A DNA stretch of 64,000 nt, taken from Lepeophtheirus salmonis. Taxonomy: Eukaryota; Arthropoda; Copepoda; Siphonostomatoida; Caligidae. Positions within the stretch are counted from its first letter, which is position 1. Every line of letters starts with the position of its first letter. The notes beneath the pieces were generated by a model. It had not been told where the DNA came from. It searched no databases and was given only the letters and a program-made list of their open reading frames with translations. The stretch is taken from assembly GCF_016086655.4 (NCBI RefSeq), contig NC_052140.2:15500001-15564000 (forward strand), in the 5' to 3' direction. Position numbers and translations under genes: made by a program. This document shows positions 50,001 through 60,836 of this stretch, in pieces.

Positions 50001-53000
50001 AAGTACATAAATAATTATTCCTTATATAAAAAGATGCTTATGGATTAAAATCTTACCTCAGAATCTAAATCTATTAATTAAAAAAAAAGAAAATAATCAA
50101 ATTTTTATCGTCAAAATATTTAATATGTGATTATATATATGTACGGTCGTACTGCAAGGAAGGTAAAAACGTACCGAACTGAACCACGGTACAATCCTGT
50201 ACTGTACCAGTCCTAAACATCACTGACGTCAAAGAAAAGGCTCTATTGATAAATTTTTCAATTGAGGTATTTTATAACAAAGCTTTTCCATGGTATTCAT
50301 TTTTATCGAATAATCACATTAGATATAGTTGATTTGATAGTTTTCTAATTTTTATTTTATATTTGTGATGGGACGATTAATCAGAACCGGGAATCGAAGA
50401 ACTGTTTTTTTTTCTGGAATCGGCATCGAGAGAATAATGTTTCATTTGCTATTCCGATTCTTATTTATTTCTGATATTTCACTATTTATTACCTTTCTAA
50501 GTTATTAAAAAATATAGAACCCCCACGCAAAATTAAGGAATTTTTAGAAAAAAATTTTGAAAAATTTATTTTTTGAGAACAACTGCAGATTTTTGATATT
50601 TTCCAAAAAATTTAATATTGATATTTTTTGTGAGTGTGAACGCTGTAGATTTTTGAACTTTTATGAACAAAAAAATCAATTTTTTTTTGAGAAAAGTGTA
50701 TCTGTATGCCGGGTTTTGAATTTTTTTATAAAAAATCTAATTTTTTATAAATAGATGGGATTTTTTTTTTTTTAAATTTAATATCAAATTGTAAATTAGA
50801 ATTTTTTTTTTAAGTTTAATATTCAAAATTTTATTTGTCAAATTTCAAAAAAAAACTGTAATATCAGTAATTTAATTTTCAATTTTTTTTTTCACAAAAT
50901 CTAAACGCCCCCCTTAAATATAATCCTGTGCACTTCCCTGATAGCCAAATTGTACTTTTCACAATTATTTAAATATTAAAGAATCCGAATCAGCATCGGG
51001 AATAGAGACAAGAATCGCATAGGCATTGGGATTTTTGTTTTTGAATTGTCCCATCGCTAATGTATATATTTGTTAGTATGATCATGCCCTATTAACATAA
51101 CTATTCGTCATTTTATGTATGTATAGAAATCGAACGTCTTGGAACACCCCTCATAACAACAACCCAAGAATGGCATTATCTTACAGGACAATCAAATCCC
51201 GATACAAAAGTAAAGAGATTTGGCTGTCAGCGAGTCAATCTTCGTCCCTTGAAAGACAATCAAGTACTTTTAGCGGATATCTATGTCTCCTGGTATGGTC
51301 CTTGCACAGCAATCGAAGCGCATTTGAAGAGATTACGGATGTCTTCCATCGAGAAGCCAGAGGCATTGTATTTAGCTAAAGTTTGCTGTGATGACATACA
51401 AGACTTGCGTGTTTTTAAAGACGATCCAAGGCCCACTTTTCTATTTTGGGCTAGAGGTAAACCTGTTGCAATGCTTCGAGGAATAAATCGGCCTTTACTT
51501 ACTAAATTAGTTCTGCAAGTATGACGTGTAGAGGGATCACTATTTTTGAAGGAAAATAGTATGCAGGTTCGAGCCCATTTACCACTCTGTTAGTGAACAT
51601 TCTTTTTCTGACGTAGTTAACTTAAATATTAAGCGAATTTTATTTTTTGATACACATATGAAGTTGACTCAAAATTATGCTTATTAATCATGTCAACATT
51701 CGATTTGGGTATCAACAAGATATAATTTCTGATTATTATAGTTGTAAAATTATTATTTCAATTTCAATAAAAACCCCTATGTAATATTAATTACTTTTAA
51801 CAAACTTTTGGTACTAAAAATATACTCATTAACTTTGATGTGATTGTTTGTGATATATGGGATAGCAGCTGATATTATATTTGTTGCTATGTGGATGCCT
51901 TAAATGGAAAAAAAGGAAATAGAAATAGCAAAAGAACGAATTAAAAGTGAATAAATTAATCAAATTCACTAAACCTTGATTAAAACTTTCAAAATATGCG
52001 AATAGTTGAATATATATTCTGAAAGATGTTTCGTGAGCATATTAATACTGTTTCCAGCATTAAAATCTTTTACTAACAGATTAAAAGTAATTTTATCCAA
52101 ATTAGAGTGTAGAAAATATTAATTCACTAACGAAGGATTAAGGTTTGGATGGGGGTAGGTCTAAGAATTAAAGATATAGTTTTGGCTTCTCCCTAAGTCT
52201 TTTTCAAAACTCGCCACGGCCATTTTAATGTTTTGTCTAATTATCGTATGAGGTTGCGAGGATATACCTAAAGATTTTAGGTGTACCCCAAACAAATTTT
52301 CTTTACAGAACAACAATAAAAAGTTAACAAGACAAATTGATGATTCCAACATTATAAAAAATTCAATAATCAACTTTCAAGATATCTCAGGAAAAAAGCA
52401 TTTTGTTTAGTTCAGATAAAAATATATTAAGATTTGCAAGCAAAACTTTCAGAAATCATTGATTATTTTGTAATTTATTCAATTATTTTGCTTAAGTTGC
52501 CTTTTGACATCAACATAGTAAAATATAATTCGTAGCACATCTAAAACCAATAGGTATATCCGTTTTGTAACCTCATACTAAAATGAGTATTAATCTTTTA
52601 AGACCATGACACGTTTTGAAAAGACTTCGAGTAAACCCAAAAATATATATTGTTCTAATTCTTGTACATTTATTACTCCATTAAATAGGTACCATGCATG
52701 ACACTATTTCATTCCAAAAATAGTGATCACTTTTATGATGTGCCCTATAATTATTAAATTTGTTGTTGCATTTGAATCATCGTATTGCTTTATTATCGAT
52801 AGGAAGTTGATATGGAAATTAAAGGATTGATTCGAGATTCTGACCATATAATAGACTATTCATCAGAATCGGCAATTCAGTGTCAAAGTAGTTTAGCAGA
52901 AATGGCCCAAGATGAATTTACTCATAGTATTGGTTGTGGAAAAACAGACAAACTCTCCACATTGTTTCAAGATGGATTGATCGAAATTCCAGACGAGAAG

Positions 53001-56000
53001 GGTAAGATTGTTTATTATATCGTATGTTTACACCTAAAGAACTTATTTTTTGGGAATTAAAACCTAAGAACACTGCATCATATATTGTTCTTCAAGCCTC
53101 CACAATTTTCTTTATAAAAAAATAAAGAGGATTGATGATTTAATAATCTTGGTAGAAGAAAATGCCACGCAGAGATAAATTTATAATTACATAAGCAATT
53201 TGAAATAAAGAAGCGAATATTTATATTCAATTATAAATATTTGTAAATAGTAAACATTCCATGATAATGTCCCATCAACAACAAAAGAGTTAATTGTAAA
53301 GGTATACGGTAAAATGATTGTAGTAAAAAGGTTGGGGAAAGAAAATCGTGGTGTGCATTATGATTGTGAGACAAAACTATTGTGGCTAATGTCATTGTGA
53401 AGAAATCATTGTAAGGCTTGATTGTGAGTAATTTCATTGCAAGACAATATTATGGTGAATAATTTGATTGCAATTACATATATTATTTTCGGATAATTAA
53501 ATTGTGGAATGATGAAAAAATCCATGTACGCCGCTTCTCTGACCGGCATGGACCCCTTCTGCTATCCAAAAATACACCTTGTCCTCAGGTTGTACAGGCG
53601 AAGTGCTGAGCCCCAACCCAGTTAAAACTTAATTGCCACAATGTTTCTAAGCCTTTAGGAATCATTATCAAATGGTATGATACAACCTGGCCTGCGGGTT
53701 GTGCAGGTGAAGTACTGGGCTCCAAGGGAGGTTAAATTTATCAAGGGACACTTCTAATATACCAAAATACAGTTCGGATCACAGTTAGCGCAAGTGAACT
53801 GATGGGCTCTAAACCAGGTTAAATTTTTCCAATGCTGCTTTTCTGAGCCTCAAGAACCCCTTGTAATATATCATAATCAGAGTTGAGTAGTTTGTAATGA
53901 AAAAACTAGATCTAAAAATTAGAAAAATAAAAAAAAGGTGGATGCGTGTGCTCTTTCTCCTTTTTCGCTCAATATTTAATAGGTCGTTTGGGTGTTAGCA
54001 TCTCCCTCTGAGAGAAGAATTATCGCCTATGTTTGGTGTAAATTGATTTAAAAATCAAAAATAAAGTAGTTTTATATGAATTTAAATGTAATTACAATAT
54101 TTTCTCTGGACTAACGTTACTCTAAATGTAGAAAGTTCTCCTTTTCATAGAAGTAATTCCTTTTTTCCACCCAGAATCATATAATAGGCAGCTGATATTA
54201 AAAAAGGTCTTAATTCAGTAGTACCAATTGTCTCACTCCCCCCTTCTCCGCGCATTTTTACATATAATCAACCCAGGTTCACGTGTTGTGCAGGTGAACT
54301 GTAGTGCCCCTATGCAAGCTAACTTTCTCATGCACTGCTTCCATGAGCATCAAGAACCCTTCTAACTATCCAAAATACAGTTCAGTCAACGGATAGTCAA
54401 GGTGAAATTCTTCCAGCGCCACTTTTCTAAGCCTCAATGACCCCTTTTAATATCCTATAATACACTCCGGCTCAGATAATTTACATACACATCTGTGGAT
54501 TGGAATGTATTTTAAGATATTACAAGGCGTCATTGATTGCTCAAGGAAGTGGCCGTAGAGAAATTTACCCTCCCTTGAGGCCCCCTAGTTCAACTGCAGA
54601 ACTTTTCGATCCGGAAGGGGGGATGTTGTGGTATATTAAATTGGGTCTTTATCATACAATAGTTTTATCGGTCGAGTATAATATAAACTGCAAGGAAATT
54701 GCACACGATAATGAATTTACTCACAATCATATTCCTTACAAGGATCTTGCTTCACGATGATATTACCCTCAACAATTTTGATTTACATTGATAATGTACA
54801 GAACGATTTTTACCCCACAGCCATAAATCCCCAAAGATTTTGTCCACAACCTTTTTACCACTATCCTTTTATAGTGAAAAAATCGTAAAATCGAGAAACG
54901 AAAAACCTAAAGTCAACTAAAAAGTTAGTGTTGAAAAATTAATAACGCATTTTTTTCATTTTTCAAAGCACTTTAAAAAAAAAACGAAGATCTCATAATA
55001 TACATAAAGGACAAAAATGCTTTATTTTTCATTTTTTTCATGTTAAATAATCATCTGAGGGGATAATCAAAATAAAACTATCAAAAGATTGTTAACTCTT
55101 ATCAAATTGTTGTTACTTATAATTTACTTTATTTTGACTATAATTGATATTTTTCAAGAAAAAAGTGGTAACTATAGACATTTTAAGGGCTATTTGTAGC
55201 CTCTTAACTATCATCAATATAGCTTAAACCTTATATGTATTCATTTTTGGATAACATTTTGAGAAGACAAAAAATAAGAATAACTGTAGATTGGCACAAG
55301 GGAGCCAAATTACTTTTGTTAACATGATCAGAATATAATAAACGTATTAGATCGGGGAGCGATGGGAAAACTCCTAAACTCTGCCCATACTCTTGTGTAT
55401 ACGTTAAAGATAGGATGGATCCACATTTTTGGAGATCCAGGTCGGTTCAGATCTTTTGACGTACATATTTCAATAAATTTTGGGTACACGAACATTCAGA
55501 TAGAGATCCGAAATAAAAATTAGTCTGATTCTTGTCCTGAATTTTATGAACATTTTACCCAAAGTTTGGACCTAAATAGAATAGGATCTGAATGAAGGTT
55601 ACATTTGTACTGATGCCGAAACAATGAACAACTCCAAGTTAATATTATTTGAACATAATCATTGGTTAATATAGGAATCATTGTTTTAATACTATTGAAC
55701 ACGTCTTTACTTTATTGTATCTCGCAACCTATCCTTCATTAAGAAGGAGAAAAAAAAGGCCCAAAATCAGTTGGTCGTAAGCCAATTCTACTAACTTTAA
55801 AATTATTATTGTTCACAGCTTAATAAGAACTCAATCAAATCTAACCAATTAAAATTAAGAACACTGATTAGAGGATAAAGAAGAATAAATATTTTATTTT
55901 TGTCCTAATGAGTTAACGCCGTGTGGAATAACATCACGATTAGTATTGGATCGCACTAGAAAACTAGAAGGATTCCAGTCCTATCAGTCCGGTCCTAACA

Positions 56001-57299
56001 AAATTTGTCAGTTCTAGGACCTGTCTTTATCGTTCTTTCGTAGAAACTACAACAGCTGAAATGACATAGTTACAACTAACTACGTCATTTGAGTCGCTGT
56101 AGTTACACCATAATTCATAACCGCTTTATAAGAGACTAGAACCTGTAGGAGATGTCTGACTAGAACGTATCATTTTATGTTCTGACTAGCATTCATTATT
56201 TTCTTATTTCTTATATACTTCAATCCAAGTGAAGAAAACAAATAGATAGCTAGGACCGTAGGACTGAAAGACCGATGTATCAGTCCTTAGGACCATTGAA
56301 TGGTAATAAAGATCGGACTAGAAAAAAGACTGAAGGGGGAGGGAGAGAGACTGATCCAGCACGATGCAATTGGTCATGTAGATGTGACTCTAAGCAATAA
56401 TTAAAATAAATAGAGATGCTACATTCGATGAATATAATATCTTATTTTTTATAACTCTAATTAAATTATTTCGTAATACCTAAAGCTTTTTAAGATCTGG
56501 ATCCTTAAATCTTTTTTTATGATCCGTAAAAGTTCGAGTACCGAATACCGGTTTGGATCTGGGATTCCGAATCTTTTCCGAAAAATTCAACTTTGCTAAT
56601 ACCGTACCTGTGCACTTCGAATCCTGATCCAAAACTCATCCCATCTCTAGTACATGTACGATAGATGTTGGAATATACCTTTATCTCCTTTGAGTTCTAA
56701 TTTATTGTCAATTACTAACTTTAATTAATTAATGTATCTTTTCAGATAACTCTTTGAACAAAAAAATAGAATATACACCAGAGGTTGAAGAGGAACAAAT
56801 GGATCCTAATAGAGAAAGTAAGCCGCATCAAGAGGACTCTATTGAAGGATGTGATAAACTTTCAGAAGACGAGGACGAGAGGATAGTTATAAATGAGAAT
56901 GATGACCAAATTAAGAAGGAACAGGACGACACCCAAGATAGAGAAAATGAAGATGAGTCACTTGAGTCCAATAACAACAATATATCTACAAATGAGGACA
57001 TAGAGAATGTGAAAAAAATGATGAATCTGAAGAAAAGCAAATTTAAAAATAAAGTTCGGAAGAAAATTCTTAGAAACAAAAATGGATCTAATAAGTTCTT
57101 CTCCGGACTTGAGTCAGATATCATTGAGGAGGAGGGCGAAGAAGAAGAAGAGAACGAAGACTTATCTAAAAATAAAGATGGGACACTGGATATTCAATCA
57201 GAGCATGGGTTTCAAAAAGTTCGCAAGAAAAAAAAGAAAATGGAGACTGCGCTTTTAAAAGAGATCCTTGATACCAAAGTCCTAAACAAAAGACATTAA
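46961..57299 (+). CDS. Thioredoxin-like protein of the NME8/NME9 (TXNDC3/6) type, four exons, acidic tail
   Basis: Exons 46961-47009, 51127-51518, 52803-53001 and 56746-57299 join in phase (1, 0, 1), all introns GT-AG, giving about 397 residues. Residues 1-16 are acidic. Residues about 20-147 form one thioredoxin-like domain: TTQEW near the start, LLADIYVSWYGPC at the active site, VCCDD, the cis-Pro strand RPTFLFW, and RGINRPLL at the end. The order and spacing recall the N-terminal thioredoxin domain of NME8/NME9, axonemal proteins of cilia and sperm. The first active-site Cys is Tyr (TAT), so classical dithiol redox chemistry is not expected. About 67 residues of linker and a 184-residue Glu/Asp/Lys-rich tail follow. 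No nucleoside-diphosphate-kinase domain is present, unlike NME8. Family assignment rests on remembered motifs; exon 1 is the least certain part. AATAAA lies at 57344-57349. Confidence 0.72.
47740..47915. repeat. Short interspersed 'GGTAATTTTGCCGC'-type motifs
   Basis: TTTTTGCCGCCGGTAATTTTTCCGCG, AATTGGTAATTTCGCC, ATTTTGCCG and GGCCGGGAATTACGCC occur within 180 bases, giving an open frame (MYVYNFTVNIFAAGNF) that I regard as accidental. Confidence 0.45.
48250..48475 (+). repeat. Direct duplication of a ~60-bp block
   Basis: TTAATTTTAATTTTTTTATAATGTCCGGGCAACACACGGTAAACC at 48259 and TTAATTTTAATTTCTTAATGTCCCGGGCAATGCCCTGTAAACC at 48421, offset about 163 bases. Confidence 0.65.
49033..50218. mobile_element. 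hAT-like element with GGGATGGGACGATAC / GGTACGG ends
   Basis: Left AGGGATGGGACGATACGC...CGGTTCGGTAC...TACGGTACGCG; right, in reverse, TTTAGGACTGGTACAGTACAGG...CCGTGGTTCAGTTCGGTACG. Imperfect inverted arms of about 60 bases enclose 1.1 kb of AT-rich sequence with no transposase. Confidence 0.5.
50367..51055. mobile_element. hAT-like element with GATGGGAC ends and a nested second element
   Basis: Left GATGGGACGATTAATCAGAACCGGGAATCG; right, in reverse, GATGGGACAATTC with GCATCGGGAATAG/CCGAATCAG nearby. It is interrupted at about 50515-50940 by the CAGGGGCG-type A/T-rich repeat element (right end CCTGTGCACTTCCCTG). Confidence 0.55.
50515..50940. mobile_element. hAT-like A/T-rich repeat element (copy 3), nested
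   Basis: CAACTGCAGATTTTTGATATTTTCCAAAAAATTTAAT-type repeats and the right end CCTTAAATATAATCCTGTGCACTTCCCTG, the reverse of the 21873 start. Confidence 0.5.
51127..51518 (+). CDS. Exon 2: thioredoxin domain with YGPC in place of CGPC
   Basis: Acceptor TATGTATGTATAG precedes the exon; the donor is CAA|GTATGA at 51519. The frame is closed upstream by TAA at 51093 with no in-frame ATG after it, which requires a spliced start. It encodes about 130 residues holding the whole thioredoxin-like domain, from TTQEW through WYGPC and RPTFLFW to the final helix LLTKLVLQ. Confidence 0.8.
51519..52802 (+). other. Intron 2 of the thioredoxin-like gene
   Basis: GT-AG intron, AT-rich, no repeat boundary or further exon recognised. 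Confidence 0.6.
52803..53001 (+). CDS. Exon 3: linker after the thioredoxin domain
   Basis: Starts in phase 0 after ...TTATCGATAG and continues the last helix as EVDMEIKGLIRDSD. It ends AAG G|GTAAGA, a strong donor, in phase 1. The 66 residues are polar, with a segment rich in Gln/Ser and no recognised domain. The open frame continues past the donor, so a retained-intron form would add only about 18 residues before TAA. Confidence 0.72.
53527..54482 (+). repeat. ~100-109-bp tandem repeat, split by a 380-bp insertion
   Basis: Units begin ACCCCTT(C/T)TAATAT.C.AAAATACA and run through GGTTGTGCAGGTGAA.T.CTGGGCTC, CCAGGTTAAATTT, AATGCTGCTTTTCTGAGCCTCAAG. Unit starts: 53551, about 53660, about 53756, 53855 (broken), then after 53881-54260 the array resumes (54262) with starts near 54348 and 54440. 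The insert belongs to the 32200 dispersed family. Confidence 0.7.
53881..54260 (+). repeat. Dispersed repeat inserted in the tandem array
   Basis: GCGTGTGCTCTTTCTCCTTTTTCGC, TGTTAGCATCTCCCTCTGAGAG...ATCGCCTATGTTTGG and CTCACTCCCCCCTTCTCCGCGC correspond to pieces of 32200-32690. Confidence 0.5.
55930..56350. repeat. GGACC/GGTCC-rich repeat, long copy
   Basis: ATTCCAGTCCTATCAGTCCGGTCC near 55970 and, inverted, GGACCGTAGGACTGAAAGACC with AGTCCTTAGGACC near 56250-56300; ACTACGTCATTTGAG lies at the centre. Confidence 0.55.
56746..57299 (+). CDS. Exon 4: Glu/Lys-rich tail and stop
   Basis: Acceptor TATCTTTTCAG, then AT completing a GAT codon (G from exon 3), giving DNSLNKKIEYTPEVEEEQ. The 183 residues are almost entirely charged: acidic blocks (EEEGEEEEENED), then basic clusters (FKNKVRKKILRNK and VRKKKKKME near the end). 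Nuclear-localisation-like Lys/Arg clusters are visible but untested. TAA lies at 57297-57299. No NDP-kinase motif (for example the NxxHGSD signature) is present. Confidence 0.75.
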
Positions 57300-57343
57300 C
57301 TATTCATGACTATAATGTGTGTGTATATAAAACAAGTTTAGCT

Positions 57344-57349
57344 AATAAA
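57344..57349 (+). terminator. Poly(A) signal of the thioredoxin-like gene
   Basis: AATAAA 45 bases after the TAA stop of the last exon, in a suitable place for 3' end formation. Confidence 0.5.
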
Positions 57350-58629
57350 TAGATCCATAAAACATAAATTCCACATAAAGAATCAAACTTTAATATTTAA
57401 ATAATAACCATTTTGTTCTTCATCTTTAAATATGTTGACGGAAGATTTATAAAATTTGTAGCACCAAACCTTTCATTAAACGCTTCAAAATTGGATTTTT
57501 TTTTCTTTTTAAAAATCATATAAAATTGCAATCTTACTATTGGGTCTTTATCAAAATAAATCAAGTTTTTAAAAGCTAGTTTAGGTCAAAAATTAAATCG
57601 ATCATTTGTGCATCATTGACAATTTTTTTTTCTTTCTTTAATTACTATGTTACATAATATAATAAATCATAAAACTAAGTAACAGAATAATATATTCGTA
57701 TTATAATGAAAATAAGAAAATATACTGCAAGGTCAGTACATTAATCTTAATACATATTTCATATGCCTTATTTGGCTTATTAAACGATCAACATAGTTAG
57801 GAAAATTCCAATGAATGACAGATAAAAACCGGTTCCAAGGATCGACAGCCTTAAGAGCCGGTCCTAAGTACTTATAGAGCCGTTTCTAAGACTGGACCGG
57901 TCCGAACAAAAAAGAACCCACACAACAGTAATAAAATACAAAGCAATACGTGCAGACTAAAAAAATAACAAACAAATAACTAAACAGTCTACTAACACAA
58001 AAACATACAGCGGATTTTGTAGTCAGCCGTCAATTAATCATCTTTTTCCCCAAATGAGTGTTCTGAACGTTGATTGGTTGAATTCGAATTAGCTATGAAC
58101 CATTTAATGGTTGAGGAGAATGTAGGTTTTTTTTTTTTTTTTTATATAACGTTAAGGAAACGGGAGGAGATACAATGAAGGTTAATGAACAAAAACAACT
58201 CATGTTCAGGTGGGGTTCCACTAGTTATCCTCTACCAGGATCTCAGCATTTCTCCGTGGCTTGAGCGCACAAAATATATATATTATCTACAAGGTGGTGT
58301 GAGTTTCTATACCCTGGGATAATATAAGTATAGATTGCCAGAGGGTGGAGGTGTCTCCTCTGTGTTAACATCATAACCATCATTCAGGAAGCTGTATTAT
58401 TGGGTTACAAGACGGTGCCACTCTCTGTCGTCTTATTTATAAACAACCATTAGTACATAACGGCCTTTTTGACGCTACGTTAGCTTTATTGTATCTCTCA
58501 GCCTTTCCTCTAAAAAGAACGAGAAAAAGTGGCACATTTTCGGCAGATTTACTTGAAAATTTGGCTTAAATTGTCCATATGAATGTAGAAAAAGCACTTA
58601 TTTGATATATCTGCCTTGATTGTGTCCCA

Positions 58630-58830
58630 AAAGGAGGATCAGTCATTGACGAGGTAGCTCCTTGACATGCTGGTCATTGTCTCGGATGAAGACAATAAGA
58701 GAGTCATAGAGAGAGAGATGATGTGTTCGATTTGTTTTAGATTCAACGTAGCCTCAGACAAAATTATCAATCGGATTAATATGCTGCGGGCCAATATTTT
58801 CTTCCCAATGAAGTTATAGCAACAAAAGTT
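58630..58830 (-). pseudogene. Mariner-type transposase C-terminal fragment
   Basis: Minus-strand VESKTNRTHHLSLYDSL, then MTSMSRSYLVND, corresponding to the VESKxCxxxHxxxxSLK and NMSxDYLV blocks; nucleotide similarity to 11640-11860 (GACGAGGTAGCTCCTTG, TTTTAGATTCAACG.AGCCTCAGA). No other part is kept. Confidence 0.5.
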
Positions 58831-60773
58831 GGTTGATATAACAATGTAACTGTTGACCAAAAAATAAAAAAAAATAGACGCCATAAGACAGATGCATCAT
58901 AACAAAACACAAGAACACAAGCGTCGATTGGATCATCTTAACTCCAAATTTAGTCTCTTTATATATAAATATATATGACAAGCGTGCTTGATTGAATTGT
59001 TATATCTTAGATCAAGTATATATACTCAAAAATAACTTATACATAGCATAGGTCCAGATATAAATACAGGAAAACTTTGTTTTATTGATATGTATATGTT
59101 ATATATCAGGGTGCACTATATACAGCAAACCCTTAATACACGTTTCATACAAAACACCTTCAAGATTTTATTAATATAACTACAATGTTATTTTTTCGAT
59201 CAAAAATGACTTTGTCCAGACAAAGTCATTCATACAGACAGAAAAATAAAGTTTGATCTATTATTAAAGATTTCTAAAGTCTGTATCGGTCTCTGTTTTT
59301 AAAAATAATACGTTTTTATCATTGTTTGTCTAAGCGGGACGAATATCAAACAAACACGTAAATTATTTTAATACTATGTAGGATTATCATTCAGAAAACT
59401 GTATTATTTTGCTATTCTCGTATGTTTTATAAAAAAAAATTACTATAAGTAAACAAATTCTTAAAAAACAATTATTTTTTTTGTACTGAGCATACCCTTG
59501 ACACGGTGTTACGTCGCCAACACAAAAATTCCATATGTTTTTTCTTGTCAGCTGATGATTATGTCATATGACGTCATTGCTATTTTATAAATTATTATTT
59601 TTGATAAATAAACGAAGTAATAAGTTATTCCACACTTAGGCTCCGTTTCCAAAAGGACAGGAATACAATTTCTTGTTGATCCCCACTCCTATATATATAT
59701 TGGCCATTTAATTATTTCTATGAATAAGTATTGGCTATCATGTCGACATATAAATATATAGCTACGATTATAATAAAATATTACTTAACAATGTTATTAT
59801 ATAATATTGAATAAAATAATATGTTGGATTTTAATATCATGAAATACTAGAACGTACCCGTATTGTTTATTTAATAACAAGTTATGATGCACATACAAAG
59901 AGTACTAAGACCAACTTGCTAATCCTCTTCTTTCCCCTCTATTACGAATTATTTTATTATGCACATACTAAGACAAACTTACTAATCTGCAGACGGACAG
60001 ACACGCACTGTAATATTACATTATACATTATGGGAGTCTAGGATATACCCTTATTGTAGATTTTATTTGGAATTATCTTATTAATAGATACTAAGACCTA
60101 CTCGCGTATCCCTTTCCTAATTCCGTTTTTCTATTCATATTCAAAATATAAGTTCTTTCTTTTTCTGCTTGTACAATAATTTAGTTTCTTGGATTTCTAT
60201 TTTTTTTTTTTTTTTTGTGCATTTGGAATCTACAAATCATACCTTAAAAAATGTTTGAGACACGGGAAATAAATCTTGTTAACAAATCAACTTATTAGCG
60301 AAAAAAAAACTTGCCAGGGATCTGTTCTGGCCAGAATAAAACATACTAACGTAACTTAGAATTCTGAACAATTTTTATTTTATATCTAAGGGTTGGATGT
60401 ATCTCCGTATGTGAAATAAATACCCTGATTATTATATGTTTTTATGAGCGGACAGACAGATATCTACTCTAATTTTATGTTATTGTAGATATATACATAT
60501 ATAACTCATCTTCAAATTGTTGATAAATAATACAGAATGATAGTCTGGTACAACTTAAGATAGGAATGGTAATTGGTATGATTGACTTTTTTTACAACCA
60601 GATAATTTTGGGCATTTTTTTCTGTTTATGTCTGGACGAAAGGTAGTTTGACACACTAACAGTAACGATATAATGCCAAAGGGAAAACATAAATTCTAAA
60701 TTTCACAGAGAAAGGAAGTCATTGTAGGAAGATTTACAATATATAATGGGATCGAAGAAGAGAAATAGAGGAT

Positions 60774-60836
60774 CCCAAGTTTTGACGAGTTCCAAGTTTT
60801 TGAGGGGTTACGAGCTTTTGACGAGTTCCAAGTAAC
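60774..60836 (+). repeat. Short tandem repeat, ~18-22 bp x 3
   Basis: CCAAGTTTTGACGAGTT, CCAAGTTTTTGAGGGGTT and ACGAGCTTTTGACGAGTT follow one another. Confidence 0.7.

Larger units (their letters stand above)
47010..51126 (+). other. Intron 1 of the thioredoxin-like gene, repeat-filled
   Basis: Contains a GGACC-type repeat (47100-47330), GCCGGTAATTTTTCCGC-like short repeats (47740-47910), a duplicated ~60-bp block (48254 and 48417), and two hAT-like elements (49033-50218, 50367-51055). Confidence 0.5.
53002..56745 (+). other. Intron 3 of the thioredoxin-like gene, repeat-filled
   Basis: Holds a ~105-bp tandem repeat (53527-54482) interrupted by another repeat, a repeat piece at 55680-55910, a GGACC-type repeat (55930-56350), and a possible larger element ending CTCATCCCATCTC at about 56645. 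An 86-codon frame at 54500-54760 has no recognised motif and need not be an exon. Confidence 0.5.

Noticed and set aside
51560..51585. GGTTCGAGCCC resembling a tRNA B box.
   Set aside because: No A box at the right distance and no foldable cloverleaf; it lies in an intron.
54500..54760. 86-codon open frame within intron 3.
   Set aside because: No recognised motif; the flanking exons join in phase without it.
56828..57124. 98-codon antisense open frame (Ser/Phe-rich).
   Set aside because: Mirror of the Glu/Lys-rich exon 4; its Ser/Leu/Phe bias is the expected shadow of GAA/AAA codons.
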